Shown here: positions 8,813 through 17,475 of the stretch, in pieces | How positions within the stretch are numbered: the first letter of the stretch is position 1 | Layout: each line of letters opens with the position of its first letter | Notes under the pieces: model-generated | Told to the model about the DNA's origin: nothing | Database searches by the model: none | The model's input: the letters and a program-made list of their open reading frames with translations, nothing else | Source of the DNA: Paenibacillus whitsoniae | GTDB lineage: Bacteria > Bacillota > Bacilli > Paenibacillales > NBRC-103111 | Reading direction: 5' to 3' | Length of the DNA stretch: 64,000 nucleotides | NCBI RefSeq assembly: GCF_003955665.1 | Contig: NZ_RXHU01000015.1 | Span: forward strand, 1 to 64,000 | Translations under genes and position numbers: made by a program

Positions 8813-10394
8813 TGATTTTCAGGTTTTGGAAGGTATGCAAAAGTCAATTCCGTGGGAGTCCATTGATGCCGAATTTGTAGGTGAAGCTTGCGATGGCGCC
8901 GAGGGGCTCGTGATGGCAGAACGTACGAAGCCGGACATCATCATCACAGATATTTATATGCCTATTATGAACGGGCTCGAGATGATTGAAAAGCTGCGCG
9001 AAATGAACTATGAGGGTGAGATTATCATCCTCAGCGGATATTCCGATTTCCAGTACGCCAGACAAGCGCTTCGGCTTCAAGTGAACGATTATTTATCCAA
9101 GCCTGTCACGCTGGAAGAACTGAGCGAGGTCCTAGCGCGCGTCATCAAAGAGCTGGAAAACAAAGAGCTGAAGAAGCTGGAGCAGGAAGAAATACACAGC
9201 CGCTTGCTGATGTATGAACCTTTTATGGAAAAAGAGTGGCTCAAGTCGGTCGTGACCGGCACTTTCAATAAAGCGATAGCCGCGGAGCAGCTGAAGCGCT
9301 CGGAGATTGACTTTTGGCTGCAGCGGAGTCATCTTGTCATGGGCATCGAACTGCTGAACTCCGTCCGAACCGCAGGCCTGTCTTTAATTGATTGGAACTT
9401 GTTTCGCTTTGCGTATGCCAATATTATTCGCGAGGTGCTGTCTGAGGACTGGCCCGAGTCAGCGTTCGTCGAATTACACAGCCATCATGCCGCGATCATT
9501 TTTAATATCGATCCGTTGATCCCCGCAGATGAAGCGAGACGCCTCATTGGCGCCATCGGAGAACGCATCGCTGCCTGCATTTATACCTATTTGCAGTTGT
9601 CAGTCCGCATCGGCTTAGGCACGCTGAAAACCAATTGGCTGGAAATCTCCAATTCGACGGAAGAAGCCTTCCTCGAGCTGCTGCAGCAAAATATCGTCCC
9701 TCCGCAAGACAAGGAATCCTCCTTGACATTCGACGATTCGGGCGCCATTCGTCCCATTAAGTTTTATCAGGAATTGGCGGAGGCGATCGTCTACGCCAAG
9801 GAGGAAAAGGCGCAGGACATCATCGAGGCTTATTTTAACCAGATGGAGTCAATGCCTGCGATAACACCGGCTTACTTGCAGTATTTATGTGCCGAATTGT
9901 GGACGATTTTTGCCTACTCGCTGCACAGTGCAGGTATCGTTCTGGATGATCTATTTCCCGGCATGGCGCTGAAGCAGGAGATTGCCCAAATCCAGACACA
10001 GACGCAGGTCAAGGACTGGCTCCGCAGCAAGATCCATGTCATTACGACAAGCCGCCACTGGCATGAAAATTCGAAGCATAAGGAAGCTGTCGATTTTATG
10101 ATTCAGTATGCACATGACCATTATGCCGAAGAGTTCGGACTCGAGGATATGGCGAAGAAACTCTATTTATCGCGCAACTATTTAAATCAAATTTTCAAAA
10201 AAGCGACGGGGGAAACCTTTACGAACTACACCATCCGTGTCCGGATGAAGAAAGCGCAGGCCCTCTTGGCCGAAGGCAAATATTTGATCTACGAAGTCGC
10301 AGAAAAGGTAGGTTATAAGAGCGTGCCTTACTTCAGTTCGATCTTTAAAAAGTATACGGGGATCAATCCCAGCGAGGCTGGAAAAACTAGCTAG
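8787..10394 (+). CDS. AraC-family response regulator (YesN-type)
   Basis: A 535-residue regulator. The receiver domain (1-120) has Asp8-Asp10, phospho-acceptor Asp55 in TDIYMP and the conserved lysine in YLSKP. A long middle region of unknown fold follows, then a C-terminal AraC-type double helix-turn-helix (about 435-535, with NYTIRVRMKKAQALL). It is the partner of the overlapping sensor kinase. Its likely targets are the promoters at 5052-5159 and 10482-10546, which share a repeat at the same distance from the -10. Confidence 0.92.
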   Translation: MWKILIIDDDFQVLEGMQKSIPWESIDAEFVGEACDGAEGLVMAERTKPDIIITDIYMPIMNGLEMIEKLREMNYEGEIIILSGYSDFQYARQALRLQVNDYLSKPVTLEELSEVLARVIKELENKELKKLEQEEIHSRLLMYEPFMEKEWLKSVVTGTFNKAIAAEQLKRSEIDFWLQRSHLVMGIELLNSVRTAGLSLIDWNLFRFAYANIIREVLSEDWPESAFVELHSHHAAIIFNIDPLIPADEARRLIGAIGERIAACIYTYLQLSVRIGLGTLKTNWLEISNSTEEAFLELLQQNIVPPQDKESSLTFDDSGAIRPIKFYQELAEAIVYAKEEKAQDIIEAYFNQMESMPAITPAYLQYLCAELWTIFAYSLHSAGIVLDDLFPGMALKQEIAQIQTQTQVKDWLRSKIHVITTSRHWHENSKHKEAVDFMIQYAHDHYAEEFGLEDMAKKLYLSRNYLNQIFKKATGETFTNYTIRVRMKKAQALLAEGKYLIYEVAEKVGYKSVPYFSSIFKKYTGINPSEAGKTS

Positions 10395-10481
10395 GATGTT
10401 TCTGAATGCTCCGATGGGCCGCAGATATTGCCGATGCCCCTGAGCGTGTTTTCAGACACGCCCTAACCTCTGCCCGAAACT

Positions 10482-10546
10482 GTGGTCGATACGGGAAGAA
10501 GTGTGTTCATTACTGTGCTTTAAGAAAAGAGCGTTGTTTATATAAT
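10482..10546 (+). promoter_or_regulatory. Binding-protein promoter with the same 21-bp-phased operator
   Basis: GTGTTCATTA (10503-10512) matches the operator upstream of the permeases in 9 of 10 positions. A weaker copy, GTGGTCGATA, starts exactly 21 bp earlier at 10482. The -10 TATAAT is at 10541-10546, 38 bp after the start of the proximal copy (39 in the permease promoter). There is no convincing -35, as expected for activator dependence. Binding by the 8787-10394 regulator is inferred. Confidence 0.55.
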
Positions 10547-10588
10547 AGAAATAGAAGAGAGAACAACATTCTTGAAAGGGGATTCACG

Positions 10589-11905
10589 ATGAAAATACAG
10601 TTGAGAACATGGGGCTTGCTCTCCATGACGGCTATTCTGGCGCTTTCCTTGAGCGCATGCGGATCTGGTTCTGGAGAAAAAGCAAACGACAAGGCCGGTG
10701 CTGCGCCTGCTACGGCTGCACCCCAAAGCACAACGCCTGTGAAGCTCAGAATCGTATGGTGGGGCTCGCAAGCCAGACACGATGCAACGTTGAAAGCGCT
10801 GGATGCTTATACGAAAAAACATCCGAACGTGACATTCGAACCTGAATTTTCCGGCTTTGACGGCTATGCTGACAAGCTCGCGACGCAAGCGGCGGCGAAA
10901 AACGCGCCGGACATCATTCAAATGGACCCCGCCTGGTTAGCCGAGTATTCCGCAAGAAATCAGTTGGCTGACTTGTCTAAAGGCATCAATACGGCGGACA
11001 TCGACAAATCCCTCGTAGATTCCGGCAAATACAAAGACAAGCTGTACGCCATTCCTCTCGGCAACAACGCGACGGGGATGATTTTCAATAAAAATGCGGT
11101 AGATAAGCTCGGCGTTACAGCACCGAAGACAGGCTGGACGTGGGAGCAATACTGGCAATTCGGCAAAGATGCGAAAGCGAAGCTGGAGAAGGACAAATAC
11201 GTCTTGATGGACGCCACGTCCGACTATACAACCTACGCCTCGTATCAAATCAGCCAAGGCAAAGGCTATCCGATCACGGAAGACGGCAAGTTCAATTTTG
11301 ACAAGGACACTTGGTTGACTTTTGTCAAAAAGTATTCGGAACTGCGCGATGCCGGTGTCGTCCCGCCTGCGGAAATCGCCAGCACGGATAAAGAGTCCGA
11401 TGCGAAGCAGGATTTGATGAACAACGACACCGTGCTCATGAAGCGCACATTCGCCGCTTTGCTGCCTGGATACGAAAGCGTGAAGCCCGCTACGTACTCC
11501 TTGGTCGGACAACCGAAAGGGACGCAATCCAGCGGATTTTTGAAGCCCTCCATGTTCTGGTCCATCAGCGCAGATTCCAAAAACATCGAAGAATCGAAAA
11601 AATTCATCGACTGGTTCATTAATGACCAAGAGGCTGCGGACATTTTGACGACGACTCGCGGCGTACCGGTATCCAAGAAAATTCTGGAGTACTTGACGCC
11701 GAAGCTGACCCCGGCTGACAAACAGCAAGTTGAGCTGATCAAAGCCGTAGCTCCTGATGCGCAGCCATTCAATCCTGGCGCGAAGGGCTGGAGCAACTAC
11801 ACGGCAAAAGATTACAAGACGATCGGCGAAAAAGTAATGTTCGGCAAGGCGACGCCTGAAGCTGCATACGACGAGCTCGTGAAGAAAGCCAAAGAATATC
11901 AGTAA
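10589..11905 (+). CDS. Extracellular sugar-binding lipoprotein (solute-binding protein family 1)
   Basis: A 438-residue precursor with a lipoprotein signal peptide and lipobox LSAC (Cys24), followed by a low-complexity linker and a family 1 solute-binding fold. It would present the substrate to the permeases at 5200-6971. The ATG at 10589 follows AAAGGGG. Unusually it lies after the two-component genes with its own promoter, which would allow higher expression than the permeases. Confidence 0.92.
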   Translation: MKIQLRTWGLLSMTAILALSLSACGSGSGEKANDKAGAAPATAAPQSTTPVKLRIVWWGSQARHDATLKALDAYTKKHPNVTFEPEFSGFDGYADKLATQAAAKNAPDIIQMDPAWLAEYSARNQLADLSKGINTADIDKSLVDSGKYKDKLYAIPLGNNATGMIFNKNAVDKLGVTAPKTGWTWEQYWQFGKDAKAKLEKDKYVLMDATSDYTTYASYQISQGKGYPITEDGKFNFDKDTWLTFVKKYSELRDAGVVPPAEIASTDKESDAKQDLMNNDTVLMKRTFAALLPGYESVKPATYSLVGQPKGTQSSGFLKPSMFWSISADSKNIEESKKFIDWFINDQEAADILTTTRGVPVSKKILEYLTPKLTPADKQQVELIKAVAPDAQPFNPGAKGWSNYTAKDYKTIGEKVMFGKATPEAAYDELVKKAKEYQ

Positions 11906-11923
11906 AAACAACACTAATACAGG

Positions 11924-11957
11924 AAAGAGACTGCGGTTTATCTGCAGTCTCTTTTTT
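11924..11957. terminator. Rho-independent terminator shared by convergent genes
   Basis: GAGACTGC pairs with GCAGTCTC around a 9-nt loop and is followed by TTTTTT on the plus strand; AAAG on the other side gives a shorter U-run for the minus strand. It lies between the binding-protein gene and the MgtC-like gene. Confidence 0.88.
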
Positions 11958-11971
11958 CGCGTTAAGTCCCT

Positions 11972-12634
11972 TTACTGCATCTCAACGACATGAACAAAGG
12001 GAGCATCCTGGATCAGCGGCAGCAATTTATTCATTTCATAATGGGCCGGCAGTTTAATCGTAATGTCGAGCACAAGCTCGGCCGATTCCAGCAGTTTTTC
12101 GCTATGAAAATGTAAAATAATAAGGTCTCTTTCCTTGAGAAACTGCTGAATGAATTGGGCGGCTCCCGGTTCATCCCGCAAGCGAATGGACAACTGTTCG
12201 GTCTTGGGGGCAGCCAGCCAAGGGATTTGGCTATGCAATAATTTCTGTGCAATTAAAATGAGCACGGTCGTCCCGATACCGACAATGTACAGGTCGGCGC
12301 CGATCGCCATGCCAATGCCGGCGGTTAACCAAATCCCCGCCGCGGTCGTAAGCCCTCTGACGGTTTGCCGCTGCATAAAAATCATGCCTGCCCCTAGAAA
12401 TCCGACGCCGCTGACCACTTGCGCCGCAACACGCGACGGGTCGAGCGCAACGCCTTCTTTTCCGATCATATCTTCAAATCCGTATTTGGAAATGAGCATC
12501 ATCAATGCCGCCCCTGCGGCAACGACGAAATGGGTGCGAATGCCCGCTTCTTTCATCCTGCTTTTGCGTTCGTACCCGATGATTGCGCCGCAGACGCCGG
12601 CCAGGATAACGCGCAGCAAAAATCCAACCTCCAT
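11972..12634 (-). CDS. MgtC/SapB family membrane protein
   Basis: A 220-residue protein with four or five hydrophobic helices in the first 140 residues, including the family hallmark region GYERKSRMKEAGIRTHFVVAAGAAL, and an ACT-like C-terminal domain. MgtC proteins are linked to Mg2+ homeostasis and virulence, but in soil Bacillota the role is unknown. The start at 12634 follows AAAGGAGA by 7 nt. It lies 119 bp after the semialdehyde dehydrogenase on the same strand, separated by a hairpin, so cotranscription is possible but not required. No Mg2+ riboswitch was recognised upstream. Confidence 0.88.
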   Translation of the reverse strand: MEVGFLLRVILAGVCGAIIGYERKSRMKEAGIRTHFVVAAGAALMMLISKYGFEDMIGKEGVALDPSRVAAQVVSGVGFLGAGMIFMQRQTVRGLTTAAGIWLTAGIGMAIGADLYIVGIGTTVLILIAQKLLHSQIPWLAAPKTEQLSIRLRDEPGAAQFIQQFLKERDLIILHFHSEKLLESAELVLDITIKLPAHYEMNKLLPLIQDAPFVHVVEMQ

Positions 12635-12695
12635 GCCAATTCTCCTTTCCAGTGAACGACAGTCGCCTGGCTTCGTTATCCGGCCAAACGCCGAA

Positions 12696-12728
12696 GGACG
12701 CTCCCCTCGCTTGCGCTTGAGTGCGTCC
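12696..12728 (-). terminator. Hairpin after the semialdehyde dehydrogenase
   Basis: GGACGC (12696-12701) pairs with GCGTCC (12723-12728) around a 21-nt loop. There is no U-run, so it may be an attenuating or processing stem rather than a full terminator. Confidence 0.35.
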
Positions 12729-12753
12729 TCCCGTTCTATCGTATTATCGTACA

Positions 12754-14172
12754 CTATTTTCGAATACTTACCAACTTCAATTCCGTTAACTCCTCGATCG
12801 CGTACTTCACACCTTCACGCCCCGTGCCGCTTTCCTTGACCCCGCCGTAAGGCATGTGATCGACCCGGAACGTCGGAATGTCATTGATCATCACGCCGCC
12901 GACTTCCAACGCTTCCGCAGCGGCAAAGGCGGTGCGAAGATCGTTCGTGTAGACCCCGGCCTGCAAACCGTAGCGGGAGTCGTTCACCAGTGAGATGCCC
13001 TCCTCGATGGAGGCGATCCGGTTAATAAGGACGATCGGCGCGAACGCCTCCTGGCAGGCGACTCGCGTCGACGCCGGCGCGTGCAGCAGCACCGTCGGCG
13101 CCACGACGTTGCCGTCGCGCCGGTTGCCGGCTGCGACGACGGCGCCGTGCTGTTCCGCCTCGGCGATCCACGCCAGCGCGCGCTCCGCGTCGCGGGCGCT
13201 GATCAAGGCCGAGACGTCCGTCGCCGGGTCGAGCGGATCGCCGAGGCGCAGCTTCGCTGTTTGGGCGACGAACTTCTGCACAAACGTATCAAACAGCGCT
13301 TCATGCACATAGATGCGCTGTATGGAAATGCACACCTGTCCCGCGAAGGAGAAGGCGCCGGTGACAGCTCTTGCGATCATGGCGTCCACGTCGACGCCTT
13401 GATCTACCAGCAGCGCCGAGTTCGAGCCGAGCTCGAGCGTGACTCGGCGGAGGCCGGCTTTGCTCCGAATGGCGATGCCTACCTCGGGCGAACCCGTGAA
13501 GGTGACCGCCTTCACGCGCGCGTCCGTCACGAGGAGGTCGCCGATGAGGCTGCCGCTGCCGGTCACGACGTTCAGGGCGCCTGCCGGCAGCCCCGCCTGC
13601 TCCAGCAGCTCCGCGAGCAGGAGCGCGGTCAGCGGCGTCTGCCCCGCCGGCTTGAGCACGATCGTATTGCCTGCCGCGATCGCCGGCCCAACTTTATGCG
13701 CCACGAGGTTCATCGGAAAGTTGAACGGCGTAATCGCCGCTACCACACCGAGCGGCTGGCGCATCGTGTAGGCGATCCGTCCCTCGCCGCCCGGGGCCGC
13801 GTCGAGCGGAATTGTCTCGCCGTGAATCCGCTTCGCCTCCTCGGCTGCGAACTTGTACGTGGCGATCGTGCGCTCCACCTCCAGCTTCGCCGTCGTGATC
13901 GGCTTCGCCGCTTCCAGCGCGATCAGCTCCGCGCAGCGCTCGGCGTTCGCCCGGATGAGCGCCGCCAGCCGCTCCAGAATTGCCGCCCGCTCGTGCGCCG
14001 GCATGCGCGCCATCAGCGGGCGTGCCGCCTCAGCTGCGGCGAGTGCCTGCTCTACCTCGGCCGCGTCCGCATAAGCGACATCGGCCAGGTGCGCACCGCT
14101 GTACGGCGCGTATAACGGGCGGTGCTCACGTGCCTCCAGCCACTGACCGCCAATCCATAGGTGTTTTTTCAT
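12754..14172 (-). CDS. gabD: NAD(P)-dependent aldehyde dehydrogenase, probably succinate-semialdehyde dehydrogenase
   Basis: A 472-residue aldehyde dehydrogenase. The Rossmann/PWN-like region is ITPFNFPMNL, the general base Glu is in LELGSNSALLV, and the nucleophile is the Cys in FAGQVCISIQR. Sequence alone does not fix the substrate; lactaldehyde-type enzymes look similar. The GABA aminotransferase encoded next on the same strand makes succinate semialdehyde, so oxidation to succinate is the natural role (inference). The start at 14172 (MKKHLW) has AAGAGGTC 8 nt upstream. Confidence 0.82.
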   Translation of the reverse strand: MKKHLWIGGQWLEAREHRPLYAPYSGAHLADVAYADAAEVEQALAAAEAARPLMARMPAHERAAILERLAALIRANAERCAELIALEAAKPITTAKLEVERTIATYKFAAEEAKRIHGETIPLDAAPGGEGRIAYTMRQPLGVVAAITPFNFPMNLVAHKVGPAIAAGNTIVLKPAGQTPLTALLLAELLEQAGLPAGALNVVTGSGSLIGDLLVTDARVKAVTFTGSPEVGIAIRSKAGLRRVTLELGSNSALLVDQGVDVDAMIARAVTGAFSFAGQVCISIQRIYVHEALFDTFVQKFVAQTAKLRLGDPLDPATDVSALISARDAERALAWIAEAEQHGAVVAAGNRRDGNVVAPTVLLHAPASTRVACQEAFAPIVLINRIASIEEGISLVNDSRYGLQAGVYTNDLRTAFAAAEALEVGGVMINDIPTFRVDHMPYGGVKESGTGREGVKYAIEELTELKLVSIRK

Positions 14173-14400
14173 GGAGTAGACCTCTTTTCTCTTCCAAACT
14201 AAGTTTAAGCAAACAGGAAGGGGAAATTGCATACATAGGTGTCGGGAATGAACAGGCTGGTTTGTGATTGTGTTGCTACGAAATGGTGACTACGGCGTTC
14301 CTGTGAGTACGCAGACACTTTAACCGTTACCGTTGCAAGAGGTTGCCTCACTGGCGTCCCTATGATTGTAGCTGCTTAACTCCACCGGGGGAGCCATTTG

Positions 14401-14582
14401 AATTCCTGCAATTATGCAGGAATTTTTTCCAAAAAACGTCGTTTTTCACACAATTCCTGCGAAAATGCAGTTTTTTAGACCAGTTTACTCAAAAAGAACC
14501 CTTCTGGCCCAAAATTCCTGCACAATCGCAGGTATTTCCCAAAATCGGGTGGTTAGGAGGAAAATTCCTGCTTTTTTGCAGG
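14401..14582 (+). repeat. Four-palindrome array A (AATTCCTGC family)
   Basis: The arm AATTCCTGC starts at 14401, 14452, 14513 and 14563 (steps 51, 61, 50). Each copy is followed by a 6-nt loop and a right arm beginning GCAG. The first unit is a perfect palindrome; the left arm is identical in all four while the right arm drifts (GCAGGAATT, GCAGTTTTT, GCAGGTATT, GCAGGCTTT). Linkers are unrelated. The same four-unit layout with other palindromes occurs at 23035-23226 and 33219-33412. No gene is apparent in 14173-14808. Confidence 0.9.
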
Positions 14583-14639
14583 CTTTGATCTTCTAGACCG
14601 GGTTGGGGCCGAGTAGCGGGACTTTTTTCGACTCTTGAC

Positions 14640-14729
14640 CATATTACCAAGTGTAAAGACAAGTTTGCGTAACCTAGCTTCCTCCATATCAGCGAGCCTG
14701 AAGACGAGTTTGCGTAACCTAGCTTCCTC
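14640..14729. repeat. 45-bp tandem repeat, two copies
   Basis: Copies at 14640-14684 and 14685-14729 share a near-identical 3' part (AGTTTGCGTAACCTAGCTTC). On the minus strand they encode an in-frame 15-residue repeat around EARLRKLVF within a short open frame (14553-14828). That frame has no clear SD or homologue I can name, so I treat it as a repeat rather than a gene. Confidence 0.85.
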
Positions 14730-14808
14730 ATCTCTGCCCTCACCACCGACGAACATGATTGCCGCGCTTCTCCACCATACCAGTTGTTGCTTATGAAACA
14801 ACCCACAC

Positions 14809-16143
14809 TCAAGGCCGCAGCTCCGCAAACACCTGCTCCATCACATCCAGTCCCTCCGCGAGCTGATCATCCGTGATGACAAGCGGGCAGAGCATCCTTA
14901 TCACATTACTATAAATACCTGCGCTCATCAAAATCACACCGCGCTGATGACAGGCTTGGAGCACTCGCGCCGTCCGTTCTTTATCCGGCAGCTTCGTTCC
15001 CCGGTCCTGCACAAGCTCCATCGCGCTCATCGCGCCGAGCGAGCGAACATCACCGATGCACGCATGCTTTTGTTGGAGCTGCCGGAACCGCTCCTGCACG
15101 GCGCTGCCGATCGCTGTCGCTCGCGCGATAAGCCCCTCCTCTTCCAGCATCGCAATCACCTGCAAGGCGGCGACACACCCGAGCGGGCTACCGCCATACG
15201 TGCCGCCGATCTCGCCGACGCCCGGGGCGTCCATGATCTCGGCCCGGCCGGTCACAGCGCTGATCGGCAGCCCGGCGGCAATCGATTTGGACATCGTCAC
15301 GAGATCAGGCACGACACCGTGATGCTCCATCGCAAACATGCGGCCCGTACGCCCGAAGCCCGTCTGCACTTCATCGGCAATCAGCAGAATGCCGTACTTG
15401 TCGCAAATGCGCCTCACACCTTGAATAAACCGCGTGGATGCGATAACGAAGCCGCCTTCGCCCTGCACGGGCTCAAGAATAACCGCCGCCACATCCTCCC
15501 CCGGCACCTCGGACAAAAAGAAATCCTCGAAGCGCCGGAGCAGCCCATCGTCTACCTCGTCCGGCGTTATGCCGTCCGGCGCCCGGTAGTAATACGGATA
15601 AGGCATCCGGTACGTATCCGGCGCAAAAGGGCCAAAGCCGTTCTTATACGGCTTCACCTTGCTCGTCAAGGACATCGCCATGTACGTCCGGCCGTGGAAG
15701 CCGCGCTCGAACGAAATAATGCCTCGGCGTCCGGTCGCTTTGCGCGCGATTTTGACGGCGTTTTCCACCGCTTCCGCGCCGCTGTTCAGGAAAAATGTCT
15801 TCTTCGGATGATCGCCGGGCGTAATCGCATTCAGCTTTTCCGCCAGCTCAATGTACGGCTCATACATGACCACATGGAAGCTCGGGTGCAAGTACTGATC
15901 GAGCTGTGCTTTCAACGCCTCGACCACACGGGGCGGAGAATGGCCCACATTCAGGCATCCGATCGCCCCTGCAAAATCGATGAACGTGTTGCCGTCCACA
16001 TCCGTCAGGAGCGCTCCCTCCCCTTTAGCCGCAAAAGTCGGCACGGTATTAAAAGGCCCCCGAGGCACACTCGCCGCGCGCCGCTCCAACAGCTTGCTCG
16101 CCTCCGGCCCCGGCAGTGCGGTCTTCATTTGAATATCACTCAT
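14809..16143 (-). CDS. gabT: 4-aminobutyrate (GABA) aminotransferase
   Basis: A 444-residue class III PLP aminotransferase. It has the cofactor region NSGAEAVENAVKIAR, the Asp of IADEVQTGFGRTG, and the PLP lysine in TMSKSIAAGLP. It converts GABA and 2-oxoglutarate to succinate semialdehyde and glutamate. It is last in the yokU-yodT-yodS-yodR-yodQ-gabT run, 3 nt after yodQ, which fits the release of GABA by YodQ. Assignment to GABA rather than another omega-amino acid rests on close GabT motifs plus context. Confidence 0.87.
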   Translation of the reverse strand: MSDIQMKTALPGPEASKLLERRAASVPRGPFNTVPTFAAKGEGALLTDVDGNTFIDFAGAIGCLNVGHSPPRVVEALKAQLDQYLHPSFHVVMYEPYIELAEKLNAITPGDHPKKTFFLNSGAEAVENAVKIARKATGRRGIISFERGFHGRTYMAMSLTSKVKPYKNGFGPFAPDTYRMPYPYYYRAPDGITPDEVDDGLLRRFEDFFLSEVPGEDVAAVILEPVQGEGGFVIASTRFIQGVRRICDKYGILLIADEVQTGFGRTGRMFAMEHHGVVPDLVTMSKSIAAGLPISAVTGRAEIMDAPGVGEIGGTYGGSPLGCVAALQVIAMLEEEGLIARATAIGSAVQERFRQLQQKHACIGDVRSLGAMSAMELVQDRGTKLPDKERTARVLQACHQRGVILMSAGIYSNVIRMLCPLVITDDQLAEGLDVMEQVFAELRP

Positions 16144-16146
16144 CCC

Positions 16147-17442
16147 TTACGCCTCCATTCTGTCCCACCCGCACCAGTGAAGCAAGGTTAGCGCGATAAT
16201 CTCGGCGACCTGAAACACATCGTCGAGCACGATGTACTCGTTCGGATAGTGCGCAACCTGTGTAACACCAGGGCCAAAAACGATGCAAGGCGTATCCGCC
16301 AACACGGTGAGAAGACCGCCATCCGTCCCCCATGGCGAGGCCTCGATGACCGGCTCCTGCCCGCTGACTTCTCGGTACTGCGCCATCAACACAGCCATAA
16401 ACGGATGCGACGCATCGACGCTGCCCGGCACCCAGCGCGCCCCGAACCACGTCAGTTCAGGCGGATACGACGCAAACCACGGATCTTTTCCGGGCAAAAG
16501 AGCCAGCCACTTCTGCATTTCCCCCTTCGCATCGTCCAATTTTTCCTCCGGCGCGACGCCCATTCGGCCTTCCAGCTTGACGACGTCCGGCACGGACGAC
16601 GGCCAACTGCCGCCCTCGATGACCCCGATGTTAATTGGAATCGGGATCGGATTCCCCGCGTAGAGCGGATCGGTCACTCGCAGATTGCGCTGCGCCTCAA
16701 GCTCTTGCAGGTGAGACAGGACGATCATGCTTTTCTCGATGGCACTGACGCCTTCGTACCGTGTCCCGCCGTGAGCGGAGCGCCCTTTCACCTCAATTCG
16801 AAACCACATGGAGCCCTGCTGCTTCGGAAAAATCCGCAAATTCGTCGGCTCCGGAATGAGCGCCGCATCCGCCTTATAGCCCTGCAGAATTGCCGCCAAG
16901 GTGCCCGCGCCGCCGCTCTCTTCTTCGATGACGCTTTGAAAAATCACATCGCCCCGCAGCTTCAATCCGATCCCCTGCACGGCCTGGAGCGCCAACAACA
17001 GCGCCGCATTGCCGCCTTTCATATCCGTGGCGCCGCGCCCGTACAGCTTGCCGTCCACCACGGCGCCGCTGAACGGGTCGCGCTCCCACTGGGCGAGGCT
17101 GCCAGCCGGCACAACGTCCACATGCCCGTTGAGCAGCAGCGATCGGCCTCCGCCTGTGCCTTGGCATACGCCGACAACGTTCGGGGAGCCGGCGAACTGG
17201 GTGCGCGGAGAGTAGAAGTAGGGGTGCGTACCAAGCGCTTCTCCATCGGGCTCCCACACCTCCACAACCATGCCCAGCTCCCGCAGCTGCTCCGCGACCA
17301 GGAGCTGCACCGATTGCTCATTCCCCTGCGTGCTCGGCAGCCGCACCATCTGCTGAAGCAGTTCGATTCCCGCTTCTCGGTGCTGCTCCAACCAGCGATG
17401 GAGCTGCGTTTTCAGCTCGACGTTCTCCTTCGCCTCCGCCAA
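16147..17442 (-). CDS. yodQ: YodQ-like M20 deacylase (predicted N-acetyl intermediate deacetylase)
   Basis: A 431-residue M20 (ArgE/DapE/CPG2) zinc hydrolase. It has the metal motifs GHVDVVPAG and GRGATDMKGG, the catalytic Glu-Glu in IEEESGGAG, and a dimerisation lid domain. In the predicted lysine pathway it removes the acetyl group from 4-acetamidobutyrate to give GABA. The start is TTG at 17442, 8 nt after AAGGAGG; no ATG fits better. It lies between yodR and gabT on one transcript. Confidence 0.85.
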   Translation of the reverse strand: MAEAKENVELKTQLHRWLEQHREAGIELLQQMVRLPSTQGNEQSVQLLVAEQLRELGMVVEVWEPDGEALGTHPYFYSPRTQFAGSPNVVGVCQGTGGGRSLLLNGHVDVVPAGSLAQWERDPFSGAVVDGKLYGRGATDMKGGNAALLLALQAVQGIGLKLRGDVIFQSVIEEESGGAGTLAAILQGYKADAALIPEPTNLRIFPKQQGSMWFRIEVKGRSAHGGTRYEGVSAIEKSMIVLSHLQELEAQRNLRVTDPLYAGNPIPIPINIGVIEGGSWPSSVPDVVKLEGRMGVAPEEKLDDAKGEMQKWLALLPGKDPWFASYPPELTWFGARWVPGSVDASHPFMAVLMAQYREVSGQEPVIEASPWGTDGGLLTVLADTPCIVFGPGVTQVAHYPNEYIVLDDVFQVAEIIALTLLHWCGWDRMEA

Positions 17443-17475
17443 ACGGATCGCCTCCTTATGCCTTAAGTGTACGGA

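Noticed and set aside
12635-12753. Mg2+-sensing (M-box) riboswitch before the MgtC-like gene
   Set aside because: The 119-bp spacer is too short and shows only one simple hairpin, not the three-helix M-box core.
13081-14115. Long plus-strand open frames antisense to the dehydrogenase, gabT and yod genes
   Set aside because: They are mirror frames of high-GC genes, Arg-rich with no motif or SD.
14334-14348. Possible sigma-54 promoter upstream of the semialdehyde dehydrogenase (minus strand AGGCAACCTCTTGCA)
   Set aside because: GG and GC are separated by 9 nt instead of the required 10, and the site is about 160 bp from the start codon.
14401-14582. CRISPR array
   Set aside because: The units are short palindromes with one drifting arm, linkers differ in length by design (about 27 and 37 nt) and no cas gene is present; the same holds for arrays B and C.
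14553-14828. Small protein gene covering the 45-bp repeats
   Set aside because: No SD, no recognisable fold, and the frame runs across array A and into the start of a repeat; better explained as repeated DNA.
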